DNA of 64,000 bases from Neostapfia colusana (GCA_030760725.1 JASWHV010000012.1:50747652-50811651), one strand, 5' to 3'; positions 10,177-22,446 are shown, counted from the stretch's first letter. The notes: generated from the sequence alone by a model not told the origin. Numbers and translations: made by a program.

Positions 10177-11083
10177 TGTAACACCCCAAAATCTGTTAAA
10201 GAGGTGAATTTAAAATTTTTGGACGAAATGCATGTGGAGAAAAATTCAAACTCAAACTGGAATTCAAATTTGAATCAAAACAGAAAAGAAAAAGGAAAAA
10301 GAAAAAGAAAAACAGCCAATGGGCCAAAACCCACCTCAGCCGGCCCAACGGACCGCGGCTGTTTTCCCCTCCCCCTCTCTCTGATGCGCGGGGCCCGCGT
10401 GTCATCCCCTTCCTCCGCGCGCCCCCAACCGCCACCGATCCTCCTGCGCCGATCGCCGCTGCCTCGCCCGAATTCCACGCCACAAGCCAAAATCTTCAGT
10501 CCCGGGCACTCCAGCACGATCTCAACGAACGTCGCCCTCCCTCGTCCGTTTAAAACGCCAAGGAAACTCCCCAGTCCTCCCCCGCCCGCTCAGTTTTCTC
10601 ATCCGGTGAGAACCGACGTCTACACAACCGTTTCTTCCGAATTCTTCCCGATTTCTCTGATCTAACGGGCTTGTCATGTTCCACCGCTGCCGGGGAGCCC
10701 TGCAGGTGAAGGAAACGACGTGTCTTGCGCCCTAGCTACGGCTTCGACAAGCACCGAGGAGCTTCACCACCCACCGTCGTCGCAGAGCCGGATTCCGACC
10801 TCTCCATGCCCGAGAAACCCCTAGGTGAGCTTCCCCTACCACTCCGTAGCCGATACGTGCGAAAAGACGCAAGTTCTAGCGTGTAGCGGCAAAGAAATGA
10901 GGCTGCGCCGGCGAGATCGCCGCCCCCGCCGCCGCGCGCGGCCTGGCTCCGGCCAGGGCGACGTGGCCCCCTGTGGCCCGTCTATTTTAAATCGTGCGGT
11001 CCCGAATAGATTTAACCCATACCGCTTCACGATCTAATCTTAGCCCTCTGTTTTAAATCCAACGGCCCACATCCGCCCCGCGT

Positions 11084-11089
11084 TATAAA
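11084..11089 (+). promoter_or_regulatory. TATA box of A2 5' LTR
   Basis: TATAAA in GTTATAAAGGCC, conserved in all four A LTRs. It predicts transcription starting near 11115-11125. Confidence 0.65.
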
Positions 11090-12564
11090 GGCCGAGAATC
11101 TTACGCGCTGCCCCCTGGGGATCTCGGAAAATACGAGCTAGCCCCGAAAACTTCTGATCTAGCCCCTGGACCCTCAGAAATTCATGTAAATTCATTTAAA
11201 AATCAGTTTTAGCCCCTGGACTTAATAAGAATTAGGAAGACCTCCCTATTTTGCACACTTAGACCCCTGAAAAATTAGGGAATGAGAAATGGGACCCCAC
11301 TGCAGTGTGAATTTGCATATCAGCCCCTAAGGGTTATTAATTTCAGGAAACTGAATATGTGAATAGGATTTAAATTTAAACATAGGTATAGGTTCAGTTG
11401 AAGTATTCTAACCATGTTAAAAATTGGTAGAACAATCTGAGGTCTGAATTTAGAAGGGAAAAAACTTTTAAACTAAATAAGATTGCTGTTTTATAGTTTA
11501 TCTCTGAAATATACCCTTTAGGCAAAACACAAATTTAAATATGTGGAAAAATGAATTTAAGTGACCAAAAAGGGGTAGGAAAAATGTATAAAGGTTCTGC
11601 TTAGGTAACTGGAACAGTAGAAATTTTTGTATGAATTTAGGTTGATGTTTTATTGCTGGAAATTCATTTTTAGGCTAGAAAATGATTCTGAAAATGGGTA
11701 AAAATAAATTTAAATTGATTCCCATCAGAGAGGAAGTCAAAAGATATTTTATGGGACATTTTAGATCAGAACATATTCTGTTTAGGTGATATGTCTTGCT
11801 ATTTTAATATTAAAGTTCACTTTGAGGAATGGAAAATAAATCTGAAAATATAGGAAAAATAGGTATGCATAATTAGAAAATGTTAAATGAGGTCCCCAAA
11901 ATTCAAAACTTCAAACTGAGATTTTGTAGAGGATCTTAAAATCTATTTGTAATAGGAAATCATCTTTTATGCAAATTTTGTGGCTAAGAAGTGTATTACC
12001 CAATATAGAAAATTTGTTCAAATTGGAAATTCATATATATTGTATACATAGAAATCTAACTATTGAAGCTAGAGATAATATATATGTTTAAAAATGCATG
12101 TGTGTTTAGAATCAACATATTTAGGGTAAACACCACACTTAAATATGTGTATGACTTTCATATGTATGTATGTGTGGTTTGCAGGAGTGGAAATGTGGAC
12201 TATGGCTTACGGAATGTTGTTTTCTTTTTGCTATGTGTATTGGCATGAGTAGAACCAGCCCCAGAGCAGGTTCTCACCTTTAAAGATCAAGACTTTCCAT
12301 TCCCAGAGCAGCAGGAAGAAGGCAAGTGTCCTCGACCACTTTGATCCTATACTAGGATGTGTAGTTAGAATTTAATTGCATTGTCAATTTGGAATATGAT
12401 ACCCAAGCTAGGAAGTTTCCTTAGAATTGCATTATCTTGTTTCCTTGTGGCCTTGGGTTGGGAGTTACTTTATTATGTCATTCATTAATACTACTCATGC
12501 TTAGCCATGCTTAGAATGGGATAAATGGGATATGAGATCATCAACTTGTTTACTTTACCCTTGA

Positions 12565-12750
12565 ATGAGATATTATGAATCATGTAGAGGTAGGGATCTA
12601 GGCAAGTTGGATGCTTTAGTTGGTGCTGCGTGCACGAGACTCGGGTTTGTGTATAGTACTTGCCTGGATCCTAAGGACCGGTTCATGGAGCATGTAACCT
12701 GGCTTTACCGTGCCAACCACATGCTGAGATGGGGCAGCTTGGCCAATTAA
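12565..12750 (+). other. Small sense ORF in A2 5' LTR (61 codons)
   Basis: Homologue of the A1 LTR small ORF: starts MRYYESCRGRDLGKLDAL, with DRFMEHVTWLYRANHMLRWG near the end. It is open in both A2 LTRs even though A2 pol is broken. Confidence 0.3.
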
Positions 12751-13062
12751 TTAGGCGTATCTCCGGCGTAGCATGGGTGATTTGATGGTGCGGGGAGTAG
12801 GTGTCAGCTGGACTACCATATGAACCGCAACGCTCAAGAGGGGGCCACTGCCGCGGGGTTGGAGCCTCTTGTATGCTGTTAGGGGTGAAACTTCAGTGGG
12901 CCCACGCTCGTCAGAAATCCCTTTCTAAAGGCCTCGTAGTGATCTCCTGGCTACACACCTCGGAAGTGTGAATGTGGTTCGCGGCCACTGGCATAATGGA
13001 GGTTCTTTTAGTGCACCCGGCAATGGGGGATGAAATCACTACATGTGGGTACAGTGGTGCAA

Positions 13063-13103
13063 ACTCTGCAAAGTCAAAACTGTCATGACAGCCGTGCTCA
13101 CGG
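13063..13103 (+). promoter_or_regulatory. Triple palindrome module, A2 5' LTR
   Basis: ACTCTGCAAAGT (one mismatch from perfect), CTGTCATGACAG (perfect 12-bp palindrome at 13080-13091), then CCGTG-CT-CACGG (13092-13103). Confidence 0.65.
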
Positions 13104-13365
13104 TCAAGAGCGGCTTGCACTTATTCATGATTAGAGGATGATGAATTGGGAAGTTGAGGAGGTTAAGCGCGGAGCTTAACATTGGAAATGATGTTATGGT
13201 TACTTGACATTAATGATGGATTAGGGGAATTGGGACCATTTCACCTATGTAGTAATGTAGGTTTTTAATAAGCTAAGATGATAGGCACTGGTTGCATAGT
13301 GCTTAACCATGATTTCTAGCCTTTCCTTGTTCGAGCCATGCATGACATAACTTTCCAACACTTGC

Positions 13366-13384
13366 TGAGTACCAACGGTACTCA
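13366..13384 (+). promoter_or_regulatory. Conserved LTR stem-loop, A2 5' LTR
   Basis: TGAGTACCAACGGTACTCA, perfect 8-bp stem, between CTTGC and AGCTTGC, about 340 bp before the LTR end. Confidence 0.7.
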
Positions 13385-13731
13385 AGCTTGCTTTTCTGTT
13401 GGTTTAAATTGCTGCTCAGGCCAAGGGAATGACGTGGTGTTCAATGACCAAGACTTCGGACCCAAAGAAGGATTCTAGGCTCACGGAGTCCCGAGGGCAA
13501 CGCCTGTGATGAAGCCCACAAGACTTATCTTCCGCTGCTGTTTTATTTACATGTTATGAACATATTATCGTCCATCGAGACGTTATGTTATGTAAGACTT
13601 ATTTATATTCGAACAATTGGCTTGTAATATAATGATGCTTCACTATTTGTCGTCACATGTATGAGAAAATGATCCTGCATACATGTGGGAGGCACTCGGT
13701 CGTTCTTCGGAAAAACCGGGTGTGACAGAAG

Positions 13732-13745
13732 TGGTATCAGAGCCA
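13732..13745 (+). promoter_or_regulatory. Primer binding site of A2
   Basis: TGGTATCAGAGCCA, initiator-Met tRNA type, 4 nt after the LTR end. Confidence 0.93.
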
Positions 13746-13949
13746 AGGTTGCCCGTAGGAACGTGGACCTAGGTAGAAATGGACGTATTTAAGGACCCTA
13801 TGTTCTTAAAAACTATTTTACAAAACGTGTGGGGTGAAAGTGTTATTTAATGTGGTCACTTTAATTGTTCATCTTGTCTCAACTTTTATTCAAAATGCAG
13901 TCTTCATCTAATTCTTATCTAACTTGATTTTAAATGCTTTATATTTTAG

Positions 13950-14720
13950 ATGGTTTGCATGGTACGCACCGCTTGCAAGTCCACCGGAGGAAGAGTGCCT
14001 GTAGCTGCCCTTGCCTTGAGGGAGGAGAACCGCCCGGTGACGTACCACTCCTACGGGTTGGCAGTAGGAGGCTTGTTGCGCCGTCTTTGGCGTATGCTCC
14101 ACGCCGCCGGCAATGTTGGCAAGCTGATCATACACTATAGATCCACCAGGACCATCCGTGAGAAGCGTGAAGAATGGAGCTCAGAGATGAGGATTATCCA
14201 TGACAACCAGTTGCTCAAGATCCACCGCTCTCCAGCTTGTCGGGCGACTCAGGCCGATGCTGAGAAGGATGTCACCTGGGAGGCCATCACCTGCGAGAGT
14301 TACATCAACCGTCACCACCTGGACAGGACTGAGTACATGTATGTCCTCCATCGTGAGAGTGGCACCGCAGAGTACAAGTACCCGCCGGTGCAGCAGGGGA
14401 TTTCCCATGAGCACATGGACCTGTGCTTGGATGATGCAGCTATGCTCAGCACTCGACTACAGGAGTGCCAATAGGAGCTTCGGGATGTCCGTGACACCCT
14501 GATGGAGACTTAGGCGTTGCTTCGCGCCAGCTTCAGGGCGAGGGAGAGAGGAGATGAGAATGAACTGTGTGTCACCGAGAATGACACCTGGACTCCCGAC
14601 TCCCCAGACCGCCGGGCGAGCAAGCGTCGCCGCACTTCTCCACCAGCAGCTTCCCCACCTAAAGCGGAATCAGAGGGAAGCCGCAATGATGAGGAAGACC
14701 CCGATGAGCCAGCTCAGTGA
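13950..14720 (+). pseudogene. orf0 of A2 (two nonsense mutations)
   Basis: Same protein as the A1 orf0 frame, starting MVCMVRTACKSTGG. It is closed by TAG at 14472-14474 in the coiled-coil region (Gln codon in A1) and again by TAG about 40 bases later (Glu codon in A1). The C-terminal part, with DRRASKRRRTSPPAAS and the acidic end, stays readable to the natural stop at 14720. Most differences from A1 are single amino-acid changes. This suggests the frame was under coding constraint before A2 decayed. Confidence 0.82.
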
Positions 14721-15058
14721 TACGAGTTATTAGAGTCATTTTCCTTATTTCCGCATGTTATCGAGTAGTCGAGTCAAGAACCTATCTATTTTTTTGTTAG
14801 TGTTTGGTGTGTGGCGTGAGTTGTGGAAGCCATGGGCACTTGTCCACAACCTCGTCTTTAAGTTTGCATTTGTATTGGTGTGTGAACCCCTATTAATCAA
14901 TAGTGCATTTATTTTCGCGTGAGACATGACGCCCAAAGATCTATGTGAAATCTTCAGAAATTGTCTAAATATTAAGGTCTCAAAAGTTTAAGTTTAAACA
15001 AGCAATTTGGGAAGTTAATGCGTAATGATTAAAGTTGACATTTGGTTGATCATGATAG
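14721..15058 (+). other. Spacer between orf0 and gag of A2
   Basis: Non-coding AT-rich sequence matching 752-1087 of A1. No frame is conserved. Confidence 0.65.
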
Positions 15059-16015
15059 ATGGCTGGAAGAGGAAGAGGTCGTGGTGCCAACCCCAATAAC
15101 AACAACAATGAGGCTGCCGATCCTCAACTTCCTGGAGGGCAAGACAGGGGTGGTCGCCGAGAAAGAGCTGATCCCATCTATCAAATGATCGACAATCAAA
15201 ATCAGCTCATTCAGAATTTGACTCAAGTGGTGGCCAACTTACACCAAGCTCCACCCCCACAGGCTGCACCACGTCAACCAAGGTTGAGTGATTTTCTGGG
15301 AACTCAACCCCGAAAGTTTGCAAGTGCTGCTGAACCTCTGGAGGCAGATGATTGGCTCAAGACCATTGAGAACAAGATGAGGATCATACAATGCCAAGGA
15401 TATGAGAGGGTGCTGTTTGCCTCTCATCAATTGCATGGACCCGCTGCTGATTGGTGGACCGCATACGTGGCAGCTCATCACGACCGCGAGAACATAACTT
15501 GGGAAGAGTTCAAGCGCAGTTTCCGTAACCACTGCATACCAAAGAGAGAACTCAAGAACAAGAGGAAGGAGTTCTTGGGACTGCAGCAGGGCAACATGAC
15601 TGTGAGAGAGTACCTCACCAAATTCACCCAACTGTCCCGTTATGCACCACGGGACATGGAAACGGATGAGCAGAAACAGGACTGTTTTGTGGAAGGACTT
15701 ACCATGGAAATGCAATGTGCAATGTCCTCCAACGAATATGAAAGTTTCCAAAAGATGGTGGACATGGCGTTTGTTGTGGAGAGGAAGCTGAAGGCCTTGG
15801 AGAATGAAAACAAGAGGAAGATGGGATGGTCACACCAAGCATCAAGCAGCAACACACGTCCACGTCTGATGCAGCAACCTGCAGGGCAGACGAGCCGTGC
15901 TGTAGTACCCTACTCGACACCGAGAGGGTACAACCCGAACTTCAGTCCCCCATCAGCACCAGTACAGCCGCAGCGTCAGTTTGTGCAGCAGCCATGCCCC
16001 ACCTATCAACCTTGA
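15059..16015 (+). CDS. gag: gag of A2 (318 aa, cut by a stop before the zinc knuckle)
   Basis: Starts MAGRGRGRGANPN, with an Arg/Gly N-terminus. The Gag domain at about residues 95-250 has EADDWLKTIENKMRI, LHGPAADWWTAYVAA, WEEFKRSFRNHCIP and KEFLGLQQGNMTVREYL, then a Gln/Pro/Ser-rich linker. A TGA at 16013-16015 ends it in the linker. In related chromoviruses the frame continues into the CCHC knuckle and pol as one polyprotein, so this is a nonsense mutation splitting gag from pol. The translated part could still fold as a capsid domain. Confidence 0.88.
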   Translation: MAGRGRGRGANPNNNNNEAADPQLPGGQDRGGRRERADPIYQMIDNQNQLIQNLTQVVANLHQAPPPQAAPRQPRLSDFLGTQPRKFASAAEPLEADDWLKTIENKMRIIQCQGYERVLFASHQLHGPAADWWTAYVAAHHDRENITWEEFKRSFRNHCIPKRELKNKRKEFLGLQQGNMTVREYLTKFTQLSRYAPRDMETDEQKQDCFVEGLTMEMQCAMSSNEYESFQKMVDMAFVVERKLKALENENKRKMGWSHQASSSNTRPRLMQQPAGQTSRAVVPYSTPRGYNPNFSPPSAPVQPQRQFVQQPCPTYQP

Positions 16016-16705
16016 CCAGCAGGACAAGGGCCACAGAACCAACCCCAAGATAACAAAGGACAGGCACCTAAAGTCGGGGTGCAATGGTTCAATTGTGGTG
16101 AAGTGGGACACTACGCTCATAAGTGCCCAAAGAAGAAGCCTATGCAGCCACAGCAGCAGAATGTGATGCGAGGACGGGTGAACCACATGACCATGGAGGA
16201 AGCGCAAGAGGCACCAGACGTGGTGATTGGTAAGTTCCTTGCAAATTTACACATTGCGACCATTTTGTTCGATTCTGGTGCTACCCACTCGTTCATTGCT
16301 CAAGGATTTATTAAGAAGCATGATCTAGCAACTACACAAATGAATCAGATGTTAGCAGTGAACTCTCCAGGGAGAGAAATAACAACAAGACAAGTGTGTC
16401 CCAAGGTGAATCTAGACCTTAATGGGGTAGTATTTACTGCAAACCTCATAGTGATAAACTCACAAGGGATAGATATTATTTTGGGTATGGATTGGTTGAC
16501 CAAACATAAAGGTATCATCCATTGTTCGACTAGAACGTTGGAACTAACTCACCCTAGTGGCACAAAAGTGAAGTTCATAGCCATACAAGAACCTAAGAGG
16601 GACATTAAACTCAATCATGTGGAAGTGGAAGAGATAAGGGTTATCAAGGAATATCCCGACGTTTTCCCTGAGGAGTTGCCAGGTATGCCCCGGATCGTGA
16701 AGTGA
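16016..16705 (+). pseudogene. pol: A2 pol: zinc knuckle and protease segment
   Basis: Same frame as gag after the TGA. The knuckle reads WFNCGEVGHYAHKC: the first Cys of the CCHC box is Trp here (TGG), so RNA binding should be impaired. The protease keeps ILFDSGATHSFIA with its catalytic Asp, and later IILGMDWLTKH. The segment ends PDVFPEELPGMPRIVK then a stop: one C is missing after GGTATGCCCC near 16690, which shifts the frame just before RT. Confidence 0.88.
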
Positions 16706-18798
16706 AATTCGCGATTGAACTAGTGCCTGGAACAGCCCCGATATACAAGAGGCCTTATCGGATGGACTCCAAATAGCTGGAAGAGCTCAAAGAACATATA
16801 AGAGAATTGATAGAGAAGGGGTATATTTGTCCTAGTTCCTCGCCATGGGGAGCTCCAGTGATATTTGCACCCATGAAGGACGGAACCCAAAGGTTATGCG
16901 TAGACTACCGTGCATTGAATGAAGTAACCATCAAGAACAAGTACCCATTACCCCACATTGAAGACTTATTTGATCAGTTGAGGGGAGCTTGTGTATTCTC
17001 AAAAATTGATCTCAGGTCGGGATATCACCAATTGAAAATAAGGTCAACTGACATTCCAAAGACATCTTTCATATCTCGGTACGGGCTGTATGAATACACC
17101 GTCATGCCGTTCGGGCTAACTAATGCTCCGGCGTATTTCATGTATCTCATGAACAAAGTATTCATGGAATATCTGGACAAATTTGTAGTGGTTTTCATTG
17201 ATGACATTCTCATCTTCTCCAAAGATGAAGAAGAACATGAGGGGCATCTAAGACTGGTGTTGCAAAAGTTGAGAGAACACCAACTATATGCCAAGCTGAG
17301 CAAATGCGAGTTTTGGCTGAGAAGAGTCCCCTTCTTAGGACACATAATCTCGGAGGGAGGAATCTCTGTAGATCCCACTAAGATCGAGGATGTGCAGAAA
17401 TTGAAGACCCCTGAAAATGTCGGGGAAATTCGAAGCTTCTTAGGATTGGCTGGGTATTATCGACGGTTCATTGAGGGCTTCTCCAAGATCTCGAGACCCC
17501 TCACCAAATTGTTAGAGAAGGGAATCAAATTCACGTGGACACCGGAGTGTGAGACAAGTTTCCAAGAGCTGAAGAAAAGATTGACAACAGCCCCAGTGCT
17601 AGTTATGCCACACATGCAGAAGAATTTTTCGGTGTATTGCGATACTTCTGGACACGGGTTGGGATGTGTTCTCATGCAAGAGGGGCATGTCGTTGCCTAT
17701 GCATCCCGGCAGCTCCGAAAACACGAGAAGAACTATCCTACGCATGACCTCGAGCTAGCCACAGTGGTCCACGCACTGAAGCTTTGGAGGCATTACCTGA
17801 TGGGAAAGAGGACAGAGATATATATAGACCATAAGAGCTTAAAGTACATTTTCACACAGCCTGATCTCAACCTCAGGCAAAGGAGATGGTTAGAGCTAAT
17901 CAACGACTTTGATGTGGGCATCAACTATCATCCTGGGAAAGCGAACATCGTGGCAGATGCTTTAAGCCGGAAGGTGCATGTAACCATGTTGAGCTTAAAT
18001 GACACGCCTACGGAATTGAAGGAAGAGATTGCAAAACTCAATCAATGTATGGTGAATAGTGGTGAGGCCATCGCCATGGAGGTGGACTCCGCATTGGAGC
18101 AAGACATACGCAACGGTCAGAAGAATGATGAGAAGATACAAGAAATCAGAGAACTCATCAAAGAGAATAAAGCTACTAGGTTCAGAGAGGGTGAACAAGG
18201 TATGGTGTGGCATGGGAAAAGAATCTGTGTGCCTGAGGTGAAGGAGATCCGTGAACTGATTTTGAAGGAGGCTCATGATTCCGACTATTCCATTCATCCT
18301 GGGAGTACGAAGATGTATCATGACCTCAAGAGCAGATATTGGTGGTATGGCATGAAACGAGATGTCGAGGAACATGTTGCCCTATGTGACACATGTCAGC
18401 TAGTAAAAGCAGAACATCAAAGAACCGCGGGACTGTTGCAACCACTCAAAGTGTCTGAATGGAAATGGGAAGAAATAGGTATGGACTTCATGGTGGGACT
18501 GCCTAGGACCCAATCGGGATATGATTCGATATGGGTCATCATCGACAGGCTGACTAAGGTAGCTCATTTCATCCCCGTGAATGAAAGCTACAACGGATCC
18601 AAATTGGTAGAATTGTACATGTCAAGAATCGTGTGTTCTCATGGAGTGCCAAAGAAGATAGTGTCAGATCGAGGGACACTGTTCACCTCAAGGTTCTGGC
18701 AGAAGTTACATGAAACCATGGGAACTCATCTAAATTTTATTTCCGCCTATCACCCCCTGACTGACAGGGCAGACGGAAAGAACCAATCAAATCCTTGA
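16706..18798 (+). pseudogene. pol: A2 pol: RT, RNase H and integrase core
   Basis: After the frameshift the frame has one TAG (near 16775, in the RT linker) and is then open from 16807. RT shows SSPWGAPVIF, LCVDYRALNEVT, FSKIDLRSGYHQ, FGLTNAPAYFMYLMN and the active-site FIDDILIFS at about 17193-17207. RNase H shows VYCDTSGHGLGCVL and DHKSLKYIF, ending with YHPGKANIVADALSRK. Integrase has the HHCC finger (HP...CDTCQLVKAEH) and core motifs MDFMVGLPRTQ and IVSDRGTLFTS. One extra A near 18770 shifts the frame just before the catalytic Glu. Confidence 0.93.
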
Positions 18799-19515
18799 GG
18801 ATATGCTACGAGCTTGTGCACTCAAGAACAATAGGAGTTGGGATAAGAACTTACCGTATGCGGAGTTCTCCTACAACAACAGTTATCAGGCTAGTATAAA
18901 GATGTCATCCTTCGAGGCGTTGTATGGGAGGAAGTGCAGGACCCCATTGTTTTGGAACGAAACTGGGGAAAGCAAAGTGTTTGGACCCGAGGTACTACAA
19001 GAGGCCGAGGTGAAGGTGAGGGAAATCCGCAACAACTTGAGGATAGCCCAACAAAATAGTTATGCCGATGTACGGAGAAGAGAGCTCATTTTCAACGTGG
19101 GGGACAGTGTTTATCTCAAGGTGTCCCCTATCCGAGGGCTTCGTCGGTTCAAGGTGAAAGGGAAGTTCACCTAGATACATCGGACCCTTCCAGATTCTGG
19201 AGAGGAAAGGCGAAGTGGCATACCAATTAGAACTACCGGCTCGCCTATCAGATGTGCACGGTGTATTCCATGTGTCACAACTTAAGAAATGTTTAAGAAC
19301 ACCCGAAGAGATGTTACCCATGAATGAGGTGGACGTACGAGAGGATCTATCATAGGCCGAGAAACCGGTCAAGATCCTGGAGACAATGGAACGCATCACA
19401 AGGAATAAAAGAATCCGAATGTGCAAAGTGTAGTGGAAGCACCACTCAGAAGAAGAAGCCACATGGGAGGGAGAAGACGAGCTCAAGGCACAGTTCCCGG
19501 ATCTGTTTTCCTAGA
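18799..19515 (+). pseudogene. pol: A2 pol: integrase C-terminus and chromodomain
   Basis: Continues in another frame with LRACALKNNRSWDKNLPYAE, FEALYGRKCRTPLFW and KVSPIRGLRRFKVKG. A 2-base loss near 19172 (the KLSPRYIGPF region) shifts the frame again. The distal part reads YQLELPARLSDVH and VSQLKKCLRTPEEM, then a chromodomain-like end (KRIRMCKV, EEEATWEGEDELKAQFPDLF) interrupted by two TAG codons. The C-terminal chromodomain places family A among chromoviruses, where it is thought to guide integration to particular chromatin. Confidence 0.9.
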
Positions 19516-19545
19516 GTCACCAATCTCGAGGACGAGATTTCTTTT

Positions 19546-19559
19546 AAGGGGGGTAGAGT
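19546..19559 (+). promoter_or_regulatory. Polypurine tract of A2
   Basis: AAGGGGGGTAGAGT directly before the 3' LTR. The same tract in minus orientation abuts the A3 LTR at 62716. Confidence 0.88.
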
Positions 19560-20468
19560 TGTAACACCCCAAAATCTGCTAAAGAGGTGAATTTAAATTT
19601 TTTGGACGAAATGCATGTGGAGAAAAATTCAAACTCAAACTGGAATTCAATTTTGAATCAAAACAGAAAAGAAAAAGGAAAAAGGAAAAGAAAAACGGCC
19701 AATGGGCCGAAACCCACCTCAGAGGGCCCAACAGCCCGTGGCTGTTTTTCCCCTCCCCCTCTCTCTGACGCGCAGGGCCCGCGTGTCATACCCTTCCTCC
19801 GCGCGCCCCCAACCGCCGCCTATCCTCCCGCGCCGATCGCCGCTGCCTCGTCCGAATTCCACGCCACAAGCGAAAATCTTCGGTCCTGGGCACTCCAGCA
19901 TGATCTCAATGAACGCCGCCCTCCCTCGTCCGTTTAAAACGCCAAGGAAACTCCCCAGTCCTCCCCCGCCTGCTCAGTTTTCTCATCCGGTGAGAACCGA
20001 GGTCTACACCGCCGTTTCTTCCGAATTCTTCCCGATTTCTCTGATCTAACGGGCTTGTCATGTTCCACCTCCGCCGGGGAGCCCTGCAGGTGAAGGAAAC
20101 GACGTGTCTTGCGCCCTAGCTACGGCTTCGACGAGCACCGAGGAGCTTCACCACCCACCGTCGTCGCAGAGCTGGATTCCGACCTCTCCAAGCCCGAGAA
20201 ACCCCTAGGTGAGCTTCCCCTACCCCTCCGCAGCCAATCCGTGCGAAAAGATGCAAGTTCTAGCGTGTAGCGGCAAAGAACCGAGGCTGCGCCGGCGAGA
20301 TCGCCACCCCCGCCGCCGTGCGCGTGGGCTGGCTCCGGCCAGGGCGACGTGGCCCCTGTGGCCCGTCTATTTTAAATCGTGCGGTCCCGAATAGTTTTAA
20401 CCCGTATCGCTTCGCGATCTAATCTCAGCCCTCCGTTTTAAATCCAACGGCCCACATCCGTCCCCCAT

Positions 20469-20474
20469 TATAAA
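20469..20474 (+). promoter_or_regulatory. TATA box of A2 3' LTR
   Basis: TATAAA in ATTATAAAGGCC, same place as in the 5' LTR, with one change upstream of the box. Confidence 0.6.
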
Positions 20475-21949
20475 GGCCAAGAATCTTACGCGCTACCCCC
20501 TGGGGATCTCGGAAAACACGAGCTAGCCTTGGAAACTTCTGATCTAGCCCCTGGACCCTCAGAAATTCATGTAAATTCATTTAAAAATCAGTTTTAGCCC
20601 CTGGACTTAATAAGAATTAGGAAGACCTCCCTATTTTGCACACTTAGACCCCTGAAAAATTAGGGAATGAGAAATGGGGCCCCACTGCAGTGTGAATTTG
20701 CATATCAGCCCCTAAGGGTTATTAATTTCAGGAAACTGAATATGTGAATAGGATTTAAATTTAAACATAGGTATAGGTTCAGTTGAAGTATTCTAACCAT
20801 GTTAAAAATTGGTAGAACAATCTGAGGTCTGAATTTAGAAGGGAAAAAACTTTTAAACTAAATAAGATTGCTGTTTTATAGTTTATCTCTGAAATAAACC
20901 CTTAGGCACAAAACAAATTTAAATATGTGGAAAAATAAATTTAAGTGACCAAAAAGGGGTAGGAAAAATGTATAAAGGTTCTGCTTAGGTAATTGGAACA
21001 GTAGAAATTTTTGTATGAATTTAGGTTGATGTTTTATTGCTGGAAATTCATTTTTAGGCTAGAAAATGATTCTGAAAATGGGTAAAAATAAATTTAATTT
21101 GATTCCCATCAGAGAGGAGGTCAAAAGATATTTTATGGGACATTTTAGATCAGAACATATTCTGTTTAGGTGATATGTCTTGCTATTTTAATACTAAAGT
21201 TCACTTTGAGGTATGGAAAATAAATCTGAAAATATAGGAAAAATAGGTATGCATAATTAGAAAATGTTAAATGAGGTCCCCAAAATCCAAAACTTCAAAT
21301 TGAGATTTTGTAGAGGATCTGAAAACCTATTTGTAATAGGAAATCATCTTTTATGCAAATTTTATGGCTAAGAAGTGTATTACCCAATATAGAAAATTTG
21401 TTCAAATTGGAAATTCATATATATTGTACACTTAGAAATCTAACTATTAAAGCTAGAGATAATATATATGTTTAAAAGTGCATGTGTGCTTAGAATCAAC
21501 ATATCTAGGGTAAACACCACACTTAAATATGTGTATGACTTTCATATGTATGTATGTGTGGTTTGCATGAGTGGAAATGTGGACTATGGCTTACGGAATG
21601 TTGTTTTCTTTTTGCTATCTGTATTGGCATGAGTAGAACCAGCCCCAGAGCAGGTTCTCACCTTTCAAGATCAAGAACTTTCCATTCCCAGAGCAGCAGG
21701 AAGAAGGCAAGTGTCCTTGACCACTTTGATCCTATACTAGGATGTGTAGTTAGAATTTAATTGCATTGTCAACTTGGAATATGATACCCAAGCTAGGAAG
21801 TTTCCTTAGAATTGCATTATCTTGTTTCCTTGTGGCCTTGGGTTGGGAGTTACTTTATTATGTCATTCATTAATACTACTCATGCTTAGCCATGCTTATA
21901 ATGGGATAAATGGGATATGAGATCATCAACTTGTTTACTTTACCCTTGA

Positions 21950-22135
21950 ATGAGATATTATGAATCATGTAGAGGTAGGGATCTAGGCAAGTTGGATGCT
22001 TTGGTTGGTGTTGCGTGCACGAGACTCGAGTTTGTGTATAGTACTTGCCTGGATCCTAAGGACCGGTTCATGGAGCATGTAACCTGGCTTTACCGTGCCA
22101 ACCACATGCTGAGATGGGGCAGCTTGGCCAATTAA
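21950..22135 (+). other. Small sense ORF in A2 3' LTR (61 codons)
   Basis: As in the 5' LTR with few changes (for example GVACTRLEFVYS), still open and of the same length. Confidence 0.3.
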
Positions 22136-22446
22136 TTAGGCGTATCTCCGGCGTAGCATGGGTGATTGGATGGTGCGGGGAGTAGGTGTCAGCTGGACTA
22201 CCATATGAACCGCAAGGCTCAAGAGGGGGCCACTGCAGCGGGGTTGGAGCCTCTTGTATGCTGTTAGGGTGAAACCTCAATGGGTCCACACTCATCGGAA
22301 ATCCCTTTGTAAAGGCCTCGTAGTGATCTCCTGGCTACACACCTCGGAAGAGTGAATGTGATTCGCGGCGACTGGCATAATGGAGTTTATTTTAGTCCAC
22401 CCGGCAACGGGGGATGAAATAACTACATGTGGGTACAGTGGTGCAA

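Larger units (their letters stand above)
10177..13727 (+). repeat. 5' LTR of A2 (3551 bp)
   Basis: Runs TGTAACACCCC to GGTGTGACA and is almost identical to 19560-23111. GC-rich U3 at 10330-10990, TATA at 11084, AT-rich middle at 11100-12250, conserved core at 12550-13110, hairpin at 13366. Confidence 0.95.

Noticed and set aside
13732..13745. A tRNA gene fragment (TGGTATCAGAGCCA)
   Set aside because: It is the primer binding site complementary to the initiator tRNA 3' end. No tRNA cloverleaf surrounds it.
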